Shown: positions 4,868-13,432 of the stretch, piece after piece
How the letters are laid out: each line of letters starts with the position of its first letter
How positions within the stretch are numbered: the stretch's first letter is position 1
NCBI GenBank assembly: GCA_025458665.1
Contig: JALOSG010000020.1
Location: 1-19,013, forward strand
Direction: 5' to 3'
Origin: Serpentinimonas sp.
Lineage (GTDB): Bacteria > Pseudomonadota > Gammaproteobacteria > Burkholderiales > Burkholderiaceae_C
Length of the DNA stretch: 19,013 bases
Notes under the pieces: model-generated
What the model was told of the DNA's origin: nothing
The model's database searches: none
What the model saw: only the letters and a program-made list of their open reading frames with translations
Program-made: the position numbers and the translations under genes

Positions 4868-6097
4868 TCAGAAGTTCCCCACAAACCAGTCTTTCACCCG
4901 GCCCAGTGCGCTCTGCACCGAGCCCGCTTTCTGGGCCACCTTGTGGCCGCGCAGGCGCGCCAGCCGCGCTTCTTCCAGCAAGCCCATGACGGTGGCGGCA
5001 CGCGGCTGGGCCACCATGTCGCTCAGGGCGCTGGCGTACTTGGGAATGCCTCGGCGCACGGGCTTGAGGAAAATGTCCTCGCCGAGCTCCACCATGCCCG
5101 GCATGACGGCGCTGCCCCCGGTGAGCACAATGCCCGATGACAGCAGTTCCTCGTGCCCGGACTCGCGGATGACTTGCTGCACCAGCGCAAAAATCTCCTC
5201 CACACGCGGCTCGATCACGCCAGCCAGAGCCTGCCGGCTGAGCATGCGCGGGCCACGGTCGCCCAGGCCAGGGACTTCCACCTGCTGGTCGGGGTCGGCC
5301 AGCAACTGCTTGGCAAAGCCGCTTTCCACCTTGATGTCCTCGGCGTCCTTGGTGGGCGTGCGCAGGGCCATGGCAATGTCGCTGGTGATGAGGTCACCGG
5401 CAATGGGCACCACGGCGGTGTGGCGTATGGCGCCACCAGCAAAAATGGCCACATCGGTGGTGCCGGCGCCTATGTCCACCAGCGCCACGCCCAGTTCCTT
5501 CTCGTCCTCGGTGAGCACCGACAGGCTGGAGGCCAGCGGGTTGAGCATGAGCTGGTCCACCTCCAGCCCGCAGCGGCGCACGCACTTGATGATGTTTTCG
5601 GCGGCACTCTGCGCACCGGTCACGATGTGCACCTTGGCTTCCAGCCGTATGCCGCTCATGCCGATGGGCTCTTTCACTTCCTGCCCGTCGATGATGAATT
5701 CCTGCGGTTCCACCAGCAGCAGGCGCTGGTCGGTGGAGATGTTGATGGCCTTGGCGGTCTCGATCACGCGGGCCACATCGGCCGGCATGACTTCGCGGTC
5801 CTTGATGGCCACCATGCCGCTGCTGTTGATGCCGCGTATGTGGCTGCCGGTGATGCCGGTGTACACGCGGGCAATCCGGCAGTCGGCCATGAGCTCGGCC
5901 TCTTTCAGCGCCTGCTGGATGCTCTGCACCGTGGCGTCGATATTCACCACCACGCCCCGCTTGAGGCCACTGCTGGGCGCCACGCCCAGGCCAGCCAGCT
6001 TCAGGCTGCCGCCCTGCTGGACTTCGGCCACCACCACCATGATCTTCGCGGTGCCTATGTCCAGGCCCACCACGATGTCTTTGTATTCCTTGGCCAT
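4868..6097 (-). CDS. ftsA: Cell division protein FtsA (actin-like)
   Basis: FtsA is an actin-family ATPase that tethers FtsZ filaments to the inner membrane and signals to later division proteins. The 409-residue product shows the phosphate-1 motif VVGLDIGTAKI (9-19), the 1C-domain stretch VYTGITGSHIRGINSSG (78-94), phosphate-2 VDIGAGTTDVAIF (207-219), the adenosine motif GIVLTGGSAVMPGM (322-335), and a C-terminal amphipathic membrane-targeting helix GRVKDWFVGNF. It starts at ATG 6097; the ribosome site (AAAGAG) is weak and somewhat distant. It lies 67 bases after ftsQ and 175 bases before ftsZ. Length and order are as usual for proteobacteria. Confidence 0.98.
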   Translation of the reverse strand: MAKEYKDIVVGLDIGTAKIMVVVAEVQQGGSLKLAGLGVAPSSGLKRGVVVNIDATVQSIQQALKEAELMADCRIARVYTGITGSHIRGINSSGMVAIKDREVMPADVARVIETAKAINISTDQRLLLVEPQEFIIDGQEVKEPIGMSGIRLEAKVHIVTGAQSAAENIIKCVRRCGLEVDQLMLNPLASSLSVLTEDEKELGVALVDIGAGTTDVAIFAGGAIRHTAVVPIAGDLITSDIAMALRTPTKDAEDIKVESGFAKQLLADPDQQVEVPGLGDRGPRMLSRQALAGVIEPRVEEIFALVQQVIRESGHEELLSSGIVLTGGSAVMPGMVELGEDIFLKPVRRGIPKYASALSDMVAQPRAATVMGLLEEARLARLRGHKVAQKAGSVQSALGRVKDWFVGNF

Positions 6098-6164
6098 GCT
6101 TGTGTGCTCTTTTGCTTGTCTGCTCTTGGGAGGTGTAGGGAGGTCTTGTTCGGGGGCTCGTGGT

Positions 6165-6968
6165 TCAGCGCACTGGGCGGCTGCGCGGTGCGGGCTCGGT
6201 CACGGTGGTCACGCCGCGCAGGCGCACGGCGTAGCCGTTGGGGTAACGCAGGTCTACCGCTTCCAGGTCGCGGCCGTAGCGCTGGGTGAGTTGCGCGACC
6301 GTTTGCGTGAAGGTGTCTATGCGGGCCAGCAGCACGTCCTGCTCCCCACGGCCCAGCTCCAGCCGGGCACCGTTGCTGAGTTCGGCGCGCCAGCTTCCGC
6401 GCGCGTCCAGCTGCAGGCGCTGCACCTGCAGGCCCAGCGGTTCCAGCACGGGCTTCAAGGCCTGGTACAGGGCAAACACACGGGGGGCATAGCCGTCGGG
6501 GCCGCTGAGCGTGCTCCAGCTTTCGGCGGCGGGGTCGTCCGGCGTGGCCTCGAAGATTTCGCCCTGCACATTGATGAGCTTGCCGGCGCCGGCCTCGCCC
6601 CACCACGCGGCGGGCTGGTGCTCTTCCAGGGTGACGCGCAGGCGGTTGGGGAATTCGCGCTGCACCACGGCGCGGCGCACCCAGGGCACGGCCTCGAACA
6701 GGCGTTTGACTTCCTGCAGATCCAGCGTCAGGAAGGTGCCATGCAGGCGCTGCGCCACCTGCGTGCGCAAGGTGATTTCGTTCTGGTGAACCACGTCGCC
6801 ATGCACCGAGATGCCGCCCAGCGACCAGGCCGGCTGGCGCGCCGCCCACAGCGCCAGCGCGCCCACACCCAGCATCACCGCTGCTGCGATGAGGCCATTG
6901 GCCACCCAGGTCATGAGCTTGACGTCGAGGGGGAGTTCCATGGGCATGGTGGTGGGGCGACGGGCCAC
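6165..6968 (-). CDS. ftsQ: Cell division protein FtsQ
   Basis: FtsQ is a bitopic inner-membrane protein that links the cytoplasmic ring to the periplasmic FtsB/FtsL subcomplex. The 267-residue product has a short cytoplasmic N-terminus, one membrane helix (about 19-41, LMTWVANGLIAAAVMLGVGALAL), a POTRA domain (about 48-118) with ISVHGDVVHQNEITLR and VPWVRRAVVQREFPNRLRVTLEEH, and the beta-rich FtsQ domain ending in DLRYPNGYAVRL. The start is a GTG one base after the ddlB stop (TGA-A-GTG), with GGAG about 8 bases upstream; the first in-frame ATG, residue 8, lacks a ribosome site. The C-terminal tail is basic and Pro/Arg-rich. Confidence 0.96.
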   Translation of the reverse strand: MARRPTTMPMELPLDVKLMTWVANGLIAAAVMLGVGALALWAARQPAWSLGGISVHGDVVHQNEITLRTQVAQRLHGTFLTLDLQEVKRLFEAVPWVRRAVVQREFPNRLRVTLEEHQPAAWWGEAGAGKLINVQGEIFEATPDDPAAESWSTLSGPDGYAPRVFALYQALKPVLEPLGLQVQRLQLDARGSWRAELSNGARLELGRGEQDVLLARIDTFTQTVAQLTQRYGRDLEAVDLRYPNGYAVRLRGVTTVTEPAPRSRPVR

Positions 6969-6969
6969 T

Positions 6970-7980
6970 TCAGGCTCCAGCGGCCGGCGTGTTCTGTGCC
7001 GCCGCAGGCAAGGACTGGGGCAGCGGGTTGTCCAGCGCGGCGCTGGCCAGCACTTGCAGGCACAGGGCTTCGTAGCTCATGCCAGTGGCACGCGCCGACA
7101 TGGGCACCAGCGAGTGGCTGGTCATGCCCGGCGAGGTGTTGATTTCCAGCAGGTAGGGCTGGCGGGTGCGGGCGTCGATCATCACGTCGGCGCGCGCCCA
7201 GCCACGGCAGCCCAGCGTGCGGTAAGCCTTGAGCACCAGCGCCTGGATGGCAGCCTCCTCGCCCTCGGGCAGATCACAGGGCACGATGTACTGCGTGGTG
7301 TCGGTGAAGTACTTGTTCTGGTAGTCGTAATTGCCACCCGGCGCCACGATGTGGATGACCGGCAAGGCCCGCGCCTGCGCGCCTGCACCCAGCACCGGGC
7401 AGGTGACTTCATCGCCCGAAATGAACTGCTCGCACAGCACCAGTGGGTCCATCTGCGCAGCGAGCCGGTAGGCCTCGGCGCACTGGCTGGCCAGCGTCAC
7501 CTTGGTCAGGCCAATGGTGGAGCCTTCCCGCGCGGGCTTCACGATCATGGGTTCGTCGTTGGGCGAGAGTTCGGCGAACGCCGCCAGCGCTTCCTCGGCA
7601 CTGGCCACCTCGCGCCAAGCCGGTGTGGGCAGGCCTTCGGCGCGCCAGATGCGCTTGGTCATGACCTTGTCCATGGCCACGCTGGAAGCCAGCACGCCCG
7701 GGCCGGTGTAGGGAATGCCCAGCAACTCCAGTGCGCCCTGCACGGTGCCGTCTTCGCCAAAGCGGCCATGCAGGGTGATGAAGCAACGCTCCACGCCCAT
7801 GGCCTTGAGCTCGCCCAGGTCGTGCTCGGCGGGGTCGAAGGGGTGGGCATCGATGCCTTGTGCGCGCAGCGCTTCCAGCACGCCCCTGCCCGACATAAAA
7901 GACACTTCGCGCTCGGAGGAATGACCGCCCATGAGCACGGCCACACGGCCCATTTTCTGAGTGATGAGGGCGGGGCTCAT
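6970..7980 (-). CDS. ddlB: D-alanine--D-alanine ligase
   Basis: This cytoplasmic ATP-grasp enzyme joins two D-Ala molecules to make the dipeptide that MurF adds to the peptidoglycan precursor. The 336-residue product has VAVLMGGHSSEREVS near the N-terminus (E24 being the equivalent of the substrate-binding Glu of E. coli DdlB), HGRFGEDGTVQG (71-82), SSVAMDK (99-105), and the metal-binding C-terminal motif LLEINTSPGMTSHSLVP. Its ATG overlaps the murC stop by four bases (ATGA), and its stop lies one base before ftsQ, so all three are probably translated as a coupled unit. The extended start MSPALITQKM is supported by that overlap. Confidence 0.97.
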   Translation of the reverse strand: MSPALITQKMGRVAVLMGGHSSEREVSFMSGRGVLEALRAQGIDAHPFDPAEHDLGELKAMGVERCFITLHGRFGEDGTVQGALELLGIPYTGPGVLASSVAMDKVMTKRIWRAEGLPTPAWREVASAEEALAAFAELSPNDEPMIVKPAREGSTIGLTKVTLASQCAEAYRLAAQMDPLVLCEQFISGDEVTCPVLGAGAQARALPVIHIVAPGGNYDYQNKYFTDTTQYIVPCDLPEGEEAAIQALVLKAYRTLGCRGWARADVMIDARTRQPYLLEINTSPGMTSHSLVPMSARATGMSYEALCLQVLASAALDNPLPQSLPAAAQNTPAAGA

Positions 7981-9392
7981 GCGGGTGCTCCTGTCGACTG
8001 GGCCAGTTCAAGGGTGTTGCCTGCCACAGCGCCTATGGAGCCTGCGCCCATGCAGAGCACCACGTCGCCGTCCTGGGCGTTGTCCAGAATGGCCTGGGGC
8101 ATGTCGGTCACGTCGTTCACGAATACGGGTTCCAGCTTGCCGGCCACGCGCAGTGCACGGGCCAGGGCACGGCCATCGGCGGCCACGATCGGGGCTTCGC
8201 CGGCGGCGTACACCTCGGTGAGCAGCACGGCATCGGCATGGCCAATGACGCGCACAAAGTCCTCGAAGCAGTCGCGGGTGCGGGTGTAGCGGTGGGGCTG
8301 GAAAGCCAGCACCAGCCGGCGGCCCGGGAAGGCGCCGCGTGCGGCAGCCAGCGTGGCCGCCATCTCCACCGGGTGGTGGCCGTAGTCGTCCACCAGGGTG
8401 GCGTGGCCGCCGGCGGGCAGGGCCACATCGCCGTAGCGCTGGAAGCGCCGGCCCACGCCCTTGAAGCCCGCCAGCGCATCGAGCACGGCCGCATCGGGGA
8501 TGTTGAGTTCCACGGCCACCGCAATGGCCGCCAGTGCGTTGAGCACGTTGTGGTGGCCGGGCAGGTTCAGCACCACGGCCAGGTCGGGCAGGTGCACGCC
8601 GTTCCTGCGCTGCACGCGAAAGTGCATCTGGCCATCGACCGCACGGATATCGAGGGCGCGCACCTGGGCGTCTTCGCTCACGCCGTAGGTGGTAATGGGC
8701 CGGGCAATCTCGCTGAGCAGGCTGCGGATGTGTTCGTCGTCCACGCACACAATGGCCGAGCCGTAGAAAGGCATGTGGTGCAGGAAGTCCACGAAGGCCT
8801 GCTTCAGGCGGCCAAAGTCGTGGCCGTAGGTTTCCATGTGGTCGGCGTCGATGTTGGTGACCACAGCCATGACAGGCAGCAGGTTGAGGAAGGACGCATC
8901 GGATTCGTCGGCTTCCACCACGATGTATTCGCCCGAACCCAGCCGCGCGTTCACGCCGGCGCTGTTGAGGCGCCCGCCAATGACGAAGGTGGGGTCGAGC
9001 TCTCCAGCCGCCAGCACGCTGGCCACGAGGCTGGTGGTGGTGGTTTTTCCGTGCGTGCCAGCAATGGCAATGCCGCGCTTCATGCGCATGAGTTCGGCCA
9101 GCATGATGGCGCGCGGCACCACGGGCACCAGCTTGGCACGGGCGGCCACCACTTCGGGGTTGTGGTCCTTCACCGCGGTGGAGGTGACGATGCAGTCGGC
9201 GCCCTCGATGAACGCCGCATCGTGCCCGATGTGGATGCGGGCGCCGAGTTGCTGCAGGCGGCGCGTGGTGGCGGACTCGCTCAGGTCACTGCCCGAAATG
9301 GTGTAGCCCTGGTTGATGAGCACCTCGGCAATACCGCTCATGCCGGCCCCACCGATGCCGACGAAATGGATGTGGCGTATGACGTGCTTCAT
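7977..9392 (-). CDS. murC: UDP-N-acetylmuramate--L-alanine ligase
   Basis: MurC adds L-Ala to UDP-MurNAc, the first amino acid of the stem peptide. The 471-residue product has the N-terminal Rossmann motif HFVGIGGAGMSGIAEVL (9-25), the ATP loop AGTHGKTTTT (111-120), VVEADESDASFL and TNIDADHMETYG of the central domain, HNVLNALAA, and the C-terminal VDDYGHHPVE and FQPHRYTRT motifs. Start and stop each overlap neighbours by ATGA (murG upstream, ddlB downstream). Length is normal for the family. Confidence 0.98.
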   Translation of the reverse strand: MKHVIRHIHFVGIGGAGMSGIAEVLINQGYTISGSDLSESATTRRLQQLGARIHIGHDAAFIEGADCIVTSTAVKDHNPEVVAARAKLVPVVPRAIMLAELMRMKRGIAIAGTHGKTTTTSLVASVLAAGELDPTFVIGGRLNSAGVNARLGSGEYIVVEADESDASFLNLLPVMAVVTNIDADHMETYGHDFGRLKQAFVDFLHHMPFYGSAIVCVDDEHIRSLLSEIARPITTYGVSEDAQVRALDIRAVDGQMHFRVQRRNGVHLPDLAVVLNLPGHHNVLNALAAIAVAVELNIPDAAVLDALAGFKGVGRRFQRYGDVALPAGGHATLVDDYGHHPVEMAATLAAARGAFPGRRLVLAFQPHRYTRTRDCFEDFVRVIGHADAVLLTEVYAAGEAPIVAADGRALARALRVAGKLEPVFVNDVTDMPQAILDNAQDGDVVLCMGAGSIGAVAGNTLELAQSTGAPA

Positions 9393-10504
9393 GCAGTACG
9401 TTGAGTTTCTTTGGCGAGGGGAGCGCGGGCGGCCTCGGTCATGGCCTGCACCATGGCGTCTACGGCACCAGTTTTTTTCTGTCCGTGTGCGCGGCGGGCT
9501 TTGTCCAGCAGCGCATGGCGGTTGAGGTGGCGCAGCGTGTCGGCCAATCCTTCGGGGGTCAGTTCGTTCTGCGGCACCAGCCAGGCTGCGCCAGCATCCA
9601 CCAGGAAGCGGGCGTTGTGGGTCTGGTGGTCGTCCACCGCGTGCGGGAAAGGCACCAGCAGGGAAGCGGCACCCACAGCGGCCAGTTCCGTCACGGTGCT
9701 GGCGCCTGCGCGGGCAATCACCAGATCGGCCTGCGCGTAGGCGCTGGCGGTGTCTTGAATGAAAGCGGTGAGCGTGGCCTGCACCCCCGCGCTGGCGTAG
9801 GCCTGCTGCAGGGCTTCCAGCTGCTTTTCGCCGCTCTGGTGAATGACCACAGGGCGCTCTTCGGGTGGAATCAGGGCCAGGGCTTTGGGCACGGTCTGGT
9901 TCAGCGCCTGGGCGCCCAGGCTGCCGCCCACCACCAGCAGGCGCAGCGGGCCACTGCGGCCCTCAAAGCGCTCATCGGGCGCGGGCTGCTGCATGAACTC
10001 GGCGCGCAGCGGGTTGCCCACCCACTCGGCCTTGGAAAGGGCATCGGGGTAAGCGGTGAACAGCCGGTCGGCCACACCGGCCAGCACCTTGTTGGCCATG
10101 CCCGCCACCGAGTTCTGCTCGTGCAGCAGCAGGGGCTTGCCAGCCAGCACAGCCATCATCCCGCCCGGGAAGGTGATGTAACCCCCCAGCCCCAGCACGG
10201 CGTGCGGGCGGATGCGCCGCACCACCTGCAGGCTTTGCCAGAAAGCACGCAGCAGACGCAGGGGAAGCAGAGCCAGGGTGACCACGCCCTTGCCGCGTAC
10301 GCCGCCAAAGGACACCGCCTCGAAGGCGAAGCCGCGCGGCGGCACCAGCCGTTCTTCCATGCTGCCGGGCGCGCCCAGCCAGTGCACCTGCCAGCCCTGC
10401 GCGCGCAGGGCCTCTGCCACAGCCAAGCCAGGAAAAATATGCCCGCCCGTACCGCCTGCCATGATCAGGGCGCGGGGTTGCACAGCGGGTTTCGGTTTGC
10501 TCAT
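9389..10504 (-). CDS. murG: Lipid II synthase MurG (GlcNAc transferase)
   Basis: MurG is a peripheral inner-membrane GT-B glycosyltransferase that transfers GlcNAc from UDP-GlcNAc to lipid I, giving lipid II. The 371-residue product has the lipid-side glycine loop MAGGTGGHIFPGLAVAE (15-31), LLLHEQNSVAGMAN (125-138), the loop VVGGSLGAQALN (191-202), and the donor-binding ARAGASTVTELAAVG (264-278) with PFPHAVDDHQTHNA. The frame stays open far upstream, but the true start is the ATG at 10504, which overlaps the ftsW stop as ATGA and lies just before the conserved domain. It ends in ATGA with murC. Confidence 0.97.
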   Translation of the reverse strand: MSKPKPAVQPRALIMAGGTGGHIFPGLAVAEALRAQGWQVHWLGAPGSMEERLVPPRGFAFEAVSFGGVRGKGVVTLALLPLRLLRAFWQSLQVVRRIRPHAVLGLGGYITFPGGMMAVLAGKPLLLHEQNSVAGMANKVLAGVADRLFTAYPDALSKAEWVGNPLRAEFMQQPAPDERFEGRSGPLRLLVVGGSLGAQALNQTVPKALALIPPEERPVVIHQSGEKQLEALQQAYASAGVQATLTAFIQDTASAYAQADLVIARAGASTVTELAAVGAASLLVPFPHAVDDHQTHNARFLVDAGAAWLVPQNELTPEGLADTLRHLNRHALLDKARRAHGQKKTGAVDAMVQAMTEAARAPLAKETQRTA

Positions 10505-11760
10505 ACGCGGCCCCCGTGCATGAGCTTGCGGTTTTCGTGGTCTATGCGCAGCACCACCGCAATGGCAATGAGGTTCATGAGAATGGCCGAGCCGCCGTAG
10601 CTCATGAGCGGCAGCGTGAGGCCTTTGGTGGGCAATGCGCCCAGGTTCACGCCGATATTGATGAAAGCCTGGAAGCCGATCCAGATGCCCACGCCCTGCG
10701 CTACCAGGCCCGCGAACACCTGATCGAGCGCAATGGCCTGGCGGCCAATGTGGATGATGCGGCGCACCAGCCACATGAACAGGCCAATGAGGGTGAGCAC
10801 GCCCACCAGGCCAAACTCCTCGCCTATGACGGCAAGCAGGAAGTCGGTGTGGGCTTCCGGGAGCCAGTGGAGCTTTTCCACACTGCCGCCCAGCCCCACA
10901 CCAAAGATCTGCCCCCGGCCAAAGGCAATGAGCGCGTGGGTGAGCTGGTAGCCCTTACCCAGTGCGTACTGCGCGCTCCATGGGTCCAGGTAGGCAAAAA
11001 TGCGCTCGCGCCGCCAGTCGTTGGTCATGACCATGAGCGCAAAGGCAGCCACCACCACGGTGGCAATGAGGAAGAACATGCGCGCGTTCACACCGCCCAG
11101 GAACAGGATGCCCATGGCAATCACGGCAATCACCATGAAGGCGCCCATGTCGGGCTGGGCCAGCAGCAGCACACCTACCAGCCCCACCGACACCGCCATG
11201 GGCGTGACTGCGCGGAAGAAGCGCTCCTTCACTTCCATGCGGCGCACCATGTAGTTGGCCGCATACAGCAACACCACAAACTTGGCCATTTCCGAGGGCT
11301 GGAAGTTCAGGATGCCGAGCGGAATCCAGCGGCGCGCGCCGTTCACGCCCTTGCCTATGAAGGGGATGAGCACAATGACCAGCAGAAACAGCGCCAGACC
11401 GAACATCCAGGGTGCCCACTTCTCCCAGCGGCTCATGGGAATCTGGAAGGCCACGAAGCCCGCCACCGCGCCCACGCCTATGGCAAAGATGTGCCGGAGC
11501 AGAAAGTGGTGGTGCTCGTAATTGGCAAAGCGCGGGTTGTCGGGCAGGGCGATGGAGGCCGAATACACCATCACCAGACCCCACGCCACCAGCGCCACCA
11601 CCACCCACAGGAGGGGCTGGTCGAAGCCCATTTCGCGCACCACCTGTGTGCGGCCGCGCGCGTAGTCGCGGCTGCTCAGGCGCACGGGAATGTCGGTCAC
11701 GGGCGTGTCCATAACGGCCTCCGTGGCGGCGCCCGATCCGTTCTGGCGGTTGCGGCTCAT
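10501..11760 (-). CDS. ftsW: Septal peptidoglycan polymerase FtsW (SEDS family)
   Basis: FtsW is the polytopic SEDS glycosyltransferase that polymerises lipid II at the septum with FtsI. The 419-residue product has about ten hydrophobic segments and the family motifs MVYSASIALP, GKGVNGARRWIPLG, FQPSEMAKF, LLAQPDMGAF, AHTDFLLAVIGEEFG and TKGLTLPLMSYGGSA. A cytoplasmic N-terminal tail of about 50 residues precedes the first helix. The frame is open upstream inside murD, but the ATG at 11760 overlaps the murD stop as ATGA and is the sensible start; MDTPVTD at residue 17 is an alternative. It ends in ATGA with murG. Confidence 0.97.
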   Translation of the reverse strand: MSRNRQNGSGAATEAVMDTPVTDIPVRLSSRDYARGRTQVVREMGFDQPLLWVVVALVAWGLVMVYSASIALPDNPRFANYEHHHFLLRHIFAIGVGAVAGFVAFQIPMSRWEKWAPWMFGLALFLLVIVLIPFIGKGVNGARRWIPLGILNFQPSEMAKFVVLLYAANYMVRRMEVKERFFRAVTPMAVSVGLVGVLLLAQPDMGAFMVIAVIAMGILFLGGVNARMFFLIATVVVAAFALMVMTNDWRRERIFAYLDPWSAQYALGKGYQLTHALIAFGRGQIFGVGLGGSVEKLHWLPEAHTDFLLAVIGEEFGLVGVLTLIGLFMWLVRRIIHIGRQAIALDQVFAGLVAQGVGIWIGFQAFINIGVNLGALPTKGLTLPLMSYGGSAILMNLIAIAVVLRIDHENRKLMHGGRV

Positions 11761-13397
11761 GACAGCATCCCCTGCGCTTCCTGGCGCGCGGCCACGGCCT
11801 GCACGAACACCTCGGCGCGGTGCTGGTAGTCGCGGAACATGTCGAAGCTGGCGCAGGCGGGAGACAGCAGTACGGCATCGCCGGGGCGGGCCTGGGCGGT
11901 GGCCAGTTCCACCGCCTCGGGCAGAGAACCCGCGTTGAGTTGCGGTACCTGCGCACCACCGTCCCGCAGTGCCTGCGCAATGGCCGGGCCGTCTTTGCCG
12001 ATCAATACCACCGCGCGGCAGTGGCGCGCCACGGCGGGCGCCAGCGGGCTGAAGTCCTGGCCTTTGCCCTCGCCACCCAGAATCACCACCACCTTGCGCT
12101 CGGCGCCGAGGCCGTTGATGGCGGCCAGTGTGGCGCCCACGTTGGTGCCCTTGCTGTCGTCGAAGTACTCCACCTCGTTCACGATGGCCACCGGCTCCAC
12201 GCGGTGCGGCTCCCCCCGGTATTCGCGCAGGCCGTGCAGCATGGGCGCCAGCGGTGCACCGGCGGCGGTGGCCAGTGCCAGCGCCGCCAGGGCATTGGTG
12301 GCGTTGTGGCGGCCACGTATGCGCAGCGCTTCGGCGGGCATGAGGCGCTGCATGAACAGTTCGTCGTCTTCGGCGTTGCCGCGCCGGCGCGATGGGGCAG
12401 CGCCCGGCTGGGCAGCCTCGGCTTCCGCCACGGCGCCCGATACCGATTGCGCACGCACCAGCCAGCACATGCCGTTCACGGTTTCCAGCCCCCAGTCGCC
12501 GTGGCGCGTGGGCGCTTCGGCGCCAAAGGTGACGTAGGGACGACCGGGCAGGGTTTTTGTGCGGCTGCCTTCGCGCAGCGTGGTGGGCTGGGGGCGCCAG
12601 GCCATGACGTGGGCATCGTCGCGGTTGAGCAGCATGAGCGCCTTCTGCCCGAAGATGTGGCCCTTGGCGGCGGCATAGGACTCGAAGGTGCCGTGCCAGT
12701 CCAGGTGGTCCTGCGACAGATTGAGCACGGTGGCCGCTGTGGGGTTGAAGCCCTGCACGTCATTCAGCTGGAAGCTGGAGAGCTCCAGCACCCAGGCTTG
12801 AGGCAGCGGCTCGCCTGCAGCGTAGGCAGCCAGATGCCGCGACAACACATCGAGCAGATTGGGCCCGATGTTGCCCGCCAGCGCCACCTGCCAGCCGGCG
12901 CGCTCCAGCAGCTGGTGGGTGAGTGAAGTGACGGTGGTCTTGCCGTTGGTACCGGTGATGGCCAGCACCACCGGTTTGTAGGGTTCGGGCTCGGGCGTGC
13001 CCGGATCGCGCGGCTCTTCGCTGGTCCAGGGCTTGGCCAGCACGTTGAGCGCCTGCGCGAACAGTCCCAGTTCGCCCACTACCGCCACGCCAGCAGCGCG
13101 TGCCGCCTGCACCACGCCTTCGGTCTGGTGCGGTGCCAGGCCAGGGCTGCAGCACACCATGGCCCAGGGGCGTTGCTGGAAAAGCGCCAGACCAAAGTCG
13201 GAGTGCAGCACCTCGGCCTGTGGGCAACGCTGTGCCAGCGCCGAAGCCTGCGGCGGTGCTGCGCGGTTGTCTGCCACCGTCACGCGGGCACCGGCGCGGC
13301 CGCACCAATCGGCCATGGCCAGCCCGGACGCACCCAGACCCAGCACCAGCACGGGGCGGTCCTGCAGCAGCGGGAGGAAGTGGGGCAAGGCGGTCAT
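11757..13397 (-). CDS. murD: UDP-N-acetylmuramoyl-L-alanine--D-glutamate ligase, with insertions
   Basis: MurD adds D-Glu to UDP-MurNAc-L-Ala. The 546-residue product is about 100 residues longer than the E. coli enzyme. It keeps the N-terminal LGLGASGLAMADW (19-31), the ATP loop ITGTNGKTTVTSL (147-159), GNIGPNLLD, LELSSFQL (204-211), NLSQDHLDWHGTFESYAAAK (226-245), GRHNATNALAA, DDSKGTNVGAT and LSPACASFDMF. The extra length is mostly in a Pro/Glu-rich loop before the ATP motif (121-141) and a charged loop in the central domain (about 318-353, rich in Ala, Gly, Arg). It starts 35 bases after mraY with no clear ribosome site and overlaps ftsW by ATGA. The catalytic motifs are intact, so it should be active. 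Confidence 0.97.
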   Translation of the reverse strand: MTALPHFLPLLQDRPVLVLGLGASGLAMADWCGRAGARVTVADNRAAPPQASALAQRCPQAEVLHSDFGLALFQQRPWAMVCCSPGLAPHQTEGVVQAARAAGVAVVGELGLFAQALNVLAKPWTSEEPRDPGTPEPEPYKPVVLAITGTNGKTTVTSLTHQLLERAGWQVALAGNIGPNLLDVLSRHLAAYAAGEPLPQAWVLELSSFQLNDVQGFNPTAATVLNLSQDHLDWHGTFESYAAAKGHIFGQKALMLLNRDDAHVMAWRPQPTTLREGSRTKTLPGRPYVTFGAEAPTRHGDWGLETVNGMCWLVRAQSVSGAVAEAEAAQPGAAPSRRRGNAEDDELFMQRLMPAEALRIRGRHNATNALAALALATAAGAPLAPMLHGLREYRGEPHRVEPVAIVNEVEYFDDSKGTNVGATLAAINGLGAERKVVVILGGEGKGQDFSPLAPAVARHCRAVVLIGKDGPAIAQALRDGGAQVPQLNAGSLPEAVELATAQARPGDAVLLSPACASFDMFRDYQHRAEVFVQAVAARQEAQGMLS

Positions 13398-13432
13398 GGG
13401 AGGGGTTCGGGTTCAGGCTTCGGTGGTGCGTG

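Noticed and set aside
3493..4989. Plus-strand frame of 498 codons opposite ftsZ
   Set aside because: It is His/Gly/Val-rich, a mirror of the ftsZ coding strand, with no known motif.
4941..7142. Plus-strand frame of 733 codons across ftsA, ftsQ and ddlB
   Set aside because: It is Ser/Met/Ala-rich, a shadow of three clearly recognised genes on the other strand.
9389..10774. Extended MurG of 461 residues
   Set aside because: The extension overlaps ftsW out of frame. The ATG at 10504 starts a normal MurG.
10501..12468. Extended FtsW of 655 residues
   Set aside because: The extra N-terminal part is an Arg/Gly-rich out-of-frame reading of murD. The ATG at 11760 in the ATGA overlap fits the family.
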